Source: an uncultured Christensenella sp.
Lineage (GTDB): Bacteria; Bacillota; Clostridia; Christensenellales; UBA1750
DNA: 19,082 bases
Direction: 5' to 3'
Assembly (NCBI GenBank): GCA_905193155.1
Contig: CAJJNQ010000045.1
Coordinates: 1-19,082, forward strand
The position numbers and the translations under genes were made by a program. The notes under the pieces were generated by a model. That model saw nothing but the letters and a program-made list of their open reading frames with translations. It was not told where the DNA came from and ran no database searches. Shown piece by piece: positions 17,152 through 19,082 of the stretch (position 1 is the first letter of the stretch; each line of letters opens with the position of its first letter).

Positions 17152-18107
17152 TCCTGCTCCTCCCAGCGCTGCCCGACCTCCGCCTTGCGCGCCGCCTTGA
17201 AATTTCCGCTCTTGCGCGTGACCTTGACGGTTTCGATTCGGTCCCCGCGGCACAGCGGCAGCTCGACGTACCCGCTGCGCACCTGCGGACGGCGGCGCAC
17301 CCGCGCTCCCGCCGGATGCACCGCCTCCCGCGTCACCGCCAGGAAGGAGAATTTTTCATCTTCATAGGGAAGCTCTCCCTCTTTGAGAAACCGATGCAGC
17401 CGCGAGCGCTCGACGCGCACGGCGTAATGGCACCAATCGTCCGCCCCCAACGGGCAGTCCCCCATGCCGGGGCAGGGCGCGGCCATATGCGCCCCCCTTT
17501 CCCGCAGAATCTCGATGCAGCGGCGGATGCGCGCGTGCCCCGCGGGCGTGCCCGGCTCCACGATCAGCAGCATTCTTTCCGCCGCGTCCCACAGCCGTGC
17601 CGCCATGCATTCCGCGTCCTGCGGCGCAAGCTCACCCAGACAGAACGACGCCGTCACCAGATCCGCCTTCGGCAGCTCCGCCGTCAGCATATCGCCGCGC
17701 TGCCAGAGGACGCCCTCCCCTTGCGCGCCCAAACCCTGCCCCAGCGCCATCATGCCTTTTTCGCGCTCCACCAGCACGGCGCGTTCCGGCTCACCGAACA
17801 CCTCCCGCACCGCCCAATAGGCGCTGCCGCTGCCCGCGCCCACGTCGGTCAGGGTACGCATTTCGCCGCAGCCGGATTCCTCCGCCATGCGCAGCGCCGT
17901 CACCAGCGCGGCATAGGTCGCCGGCATCCGGAAGGCCGCATAGGCCGCGATTTCCGTCTCCGACCGCAGAAGATTGGCGCCGTCCGGATTCTTCTCGCCC
18001 TGCCGGTAGCGCCGGGAAAGGCTCTGCGCCGCAGCGCGCACGGCCTGCGCCGGCATTCCCTCCAGCATCTTTTCGATCTCTGCCTGAAGCAGCGCGGGCA
18101 TCTGCAT
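17148..18107 (-). CDS. Rsm22/METTL17-family small-ribosomal-subunit methyltransferase-like protein
   Basis: This 319-residue protein belongs to the Rsm22 family, known best from mitochondria, where it assists assembly of the small ribosomal subunit. It has a SAM-type glycine loop, TDVGAGSGSAYWA (about residues 87-99), followed by VLVER and ADLVTASFCLGEL. Four cysteines, C212-x5-C218-x7-C226 in CPGMGDC...DDWCHY and C286 in LPLCRGD, have the spacing reported for the 4Fe-4S site of METTL17/Rsm22. The start ATG at 18107 has GGAGG 9 nt upstream; a second ATG two codons later is less well placed. It is the first gene of a four-gene minus-strand operon. Whether it methylates RNA or only assists assembly is open for the bacterial members. 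Confidence 0.92.
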   Translation of the reverse strand: MQMPALLQAEIEKMLEGMPAQAVRAAAQSLSRRYRQGEKNPDGANLLRSETEIAAYAAFRMPATYAALVTALRMAEESGCGEMRTLTDVGAGSGSAYWAVREVFGEPERAVLVEREKGMMALGQGLGAQGEGVLWQRGDMLTAELPKADLVTASFCLGELAPQDAECMAARLWDAAERMLLIVEPGTPAGHARIRRCIEILRERGAHMAAPCPGMGDCPLGADDWCHYAVRVERSRLHRFLKEGELPYEDEKFSFLAVTREAVHPAGARVRRRPQVRSGYVELPLCRGDRIETVKVTRKSGNFKAARKAEVGQRWEEQE

Positions 18108-18149
18108 CGCGTTTTTCCTCCGTTTTTCTGCATTTTCTTCTTTTTGTTT

Positions 18150-18178
18150 ATTTTATCATATCATTTGCGGTGTGAAAA
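18150..18178 (-). promoter_or_regulatory. Predicted promoter of the Rsm22 operon
   Basis: On the minus strand TTTTCA (18178-18173) and TAAAAT (18155-18150) are 17 bp apart, about 40 bp upstream of the Rsm22 start in the only AT-rich stretch nearby. Confidence 0.5.
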
Positions 18179-18284
18179 GATGGATTTTCTCCCACTCAAC
18201 ACGCATATTCTTTTCGTCTTATGCGCATACTCTTTACCGAATACGAAATCCATTCACGCTCTTTTGAAAAAGGAGGTTTTTCCG

Positions 18285-18911
18285 ATGAGTCAGGTGATGC
18301 CGCTTCCGTCCCGCAGCGGCTGGAATCCGGAGGAAACCGCGCAGCTCTGGCAGGAGGTGCGCGCCTGCAATTCGTCCGGCCAGCCCCTGCGCGCCGCATT
18401 CGAGCGCATGGCTGCGCGAACCGGCCGCAAATCCAACAGCATCCGCAACTATTACTATGCCGCCGTCAAGGCGGGAGATGTGCCCGGCGACGTATCGACC
18501 GCCCGCGCGCTGCCCTTTACCCCCTTTTCTTCCGATGAGATTGACGAGCTGCTGCGGCAGGTGCTCACCGCGCAGGGCAGCGGCGTTTCGGTGCGCGCGT
18601 GCGTGACGGCGCTCTCCGGCGGCGACCGCTCCCTCGCGCTGCGCCTGCAGAACAAGTATCGCGCGCTGCTCAAGTCTCACCCGGACCGCGTGCTCGCCGT
18701 CTGCCGCGAGCTGGAAGCCGAGGGCAAGCCCTGCGTCGATCCCTTCCGCAAAATGCGCTCCCTGCCGCGTGACGCGGCGCTGCGCACCTGTCCGCCGGAC
18801 GCCATTGTCCGCCAGATCGCCGCCCGCGCCGATGCGCTGCCGGAATCCATCGCCCGCCCGTATCTCGCGCTATGTTTGCGCCTGGCCGAACTGCTGTCTG
18901 ACGTGCGCTGA
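18285..18911 (+). CDS. Protein with two Myb/RsfA-like DNA-binding repeats
   Basis: This is a 208-residue, probably DNA-binding protein. Residues 13-62 start with WNPEETAQLWQEV and end in RTGRKSNSIRNYYYAAVK, resembling the Myb/SANT-like domain of the Bacillus prespore regulator RsfA. Residues 81-130 repeat the layout in diverged form: FSSDEIDELLRQVL, then GVSVRACVTAL and RLQNKYRALLK. The last 75 residues are helical with no recognised domain. The RsfA link is by pattern only, so a role in sporulation is not claimed. The start ATG at 18285 has AAAGGAGG 8-9 nt upstream; the frame is open far upstream (to 17058) but that part is antisense to the Rsm22 operon. It is divergent from Rsm22 and runs directly into the hairpin repeat at its 3' end. 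Confidence 0.82.
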   Translation: MSQVMPLPSRSGWNPEETAQLWQEVRACNSSGQPLRAAFERMAARTGRKSNSIRNYYYAAVKAGDVPGDVSTARALPFTPFSSDEIDELLRQVLTAQGSGVSVRACVTALSGGDRSLALRLQNKYRALLKSHPDRVLAVCRELEAEGKPCVDPFRKMRSLPRDAALRTCPPDAIVRQIAARADALPESIARPYLALCLRLAELLSDVR

Positions 18912-19082
18912 CCTTCCGCCGCTTCGCGGCCTCCGGTGGGCGGGGGGGAGCTTCGCGCTCCCCTTGCTGCGCACCGGATTATCCCTTCGGGACGTTCCGG
19001 TGTTGCGGTCGGCTTATTTTCCGATTCCGCACCGACCCACCTTCGGTGCGCCGGTGTTCCACTCGGCTTATTCGGCAAGCCG
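18912..19082. repeat. Second copy of the multi-hairpin repeat family, opposite absolute orientation
   Basis: Read on the plus strand, this region has the same module order as the minus strand of 1-320: GCCGC-TTC-GCGGC (18918-18930), a GGGGAGC/GCTCCCC hairpin (18945-18963), the bridge CTCCCCTTGCTGCGCACC, a long hairpin with CCC-TTC-GGG tip (18972-19002), then CGGCTTATT, another TTC-loop hairpin (19030-19056) and CGGCTTATT again. It is diverged from the left copies but clearly related. It is cut by the window end. Confidence 0.85.

Noticed and set aside
17058..18284. Long N-terminal extension of the Myb-like protein
   Set aside because: The frame is open but antisense to Rsm22 and the P-loop gene; a strong AAAGGAGG sits just before ATG 18285.

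Overview
The window looks like chromosomal DNA from a GC-rich, low-G+C-lineage Gram-positive bacterium (Bacillota, most likely an uncultured or gut-type Clostridia). The reasons are the AddAB recombination pair instead of RecBCD, strong AGGAGG ribosome binding sites before nearly every gene, sigma-A-like promoters, a VmlR/Lsa-like ABC-F protein, DUF1292 and RsfA/Myb-like proteins, and GC-rich codon use. No rRNA, tRNA, CRISPR array, transposase or phage gene is visible.

Layout. (1) Positions 1-320 hold two near-identical 147-148 bp copies, plus the start of a third, of a repeat built from small hairpins; it runs into the end of the first gene. (2) Positions 309-8942 on the minus strand form one compact operon: GNAT acetyltransferase, addB, addA, and a cation diffusion facilitator (CDF). 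The last three are joined by overlapping start and stop codons. (3) At 9135-9491 is a plus-strand DUF1292 protein with an unusual Cys/His-rich insert. It is convergent with a compact, AT-richer GH32 beta-fructosidase (9681-10775, minus) that looks acquired. (4) On the plus strand follow a secreted M23 peptidase, an antibiotic-resistance-type ABC-F ATPase behind a roughly 255 nt structured leader, and a CocE/NonD-type serine hydrolase (10963-15294). (5) A minus-strand operon (18107 down to 15633) encodes an Rsm22-family ribosomal methyltransferase-like protein with a four-cysteine Fe-S pattern, an unassigned P-loop protein, a PspC-domain membrane protein and a PAS plus Fis-type HTH regulator. 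(6) Divergent from it is a protein with two Myb/RsfA-like repeats (18285-18911), followed directly by another copy of the hairpin repeat family in the opposite absolute orientation.

The genes are mainly separate housekeeping units: DNA break repair (AddAB), metal export (CDF), ribosome protection (ABC-F) and ribosome assembly (Rsm22). The two observations most worth following are noncoding. One is the ABC-F leader: a perfect -35 box, a tiny upstream ORF, a stem that locks up CGCACAA, an intrinsic terminator, a hairpin hiding the ribosome binding site, and a duplicated copy of the ABC-F start region. Together these fit antibiotic-triggered attenuation. The other is the modular hairpin repeat found at both ends of the window, each time directly 3' of a gene and in the same orientation relative to that gene.
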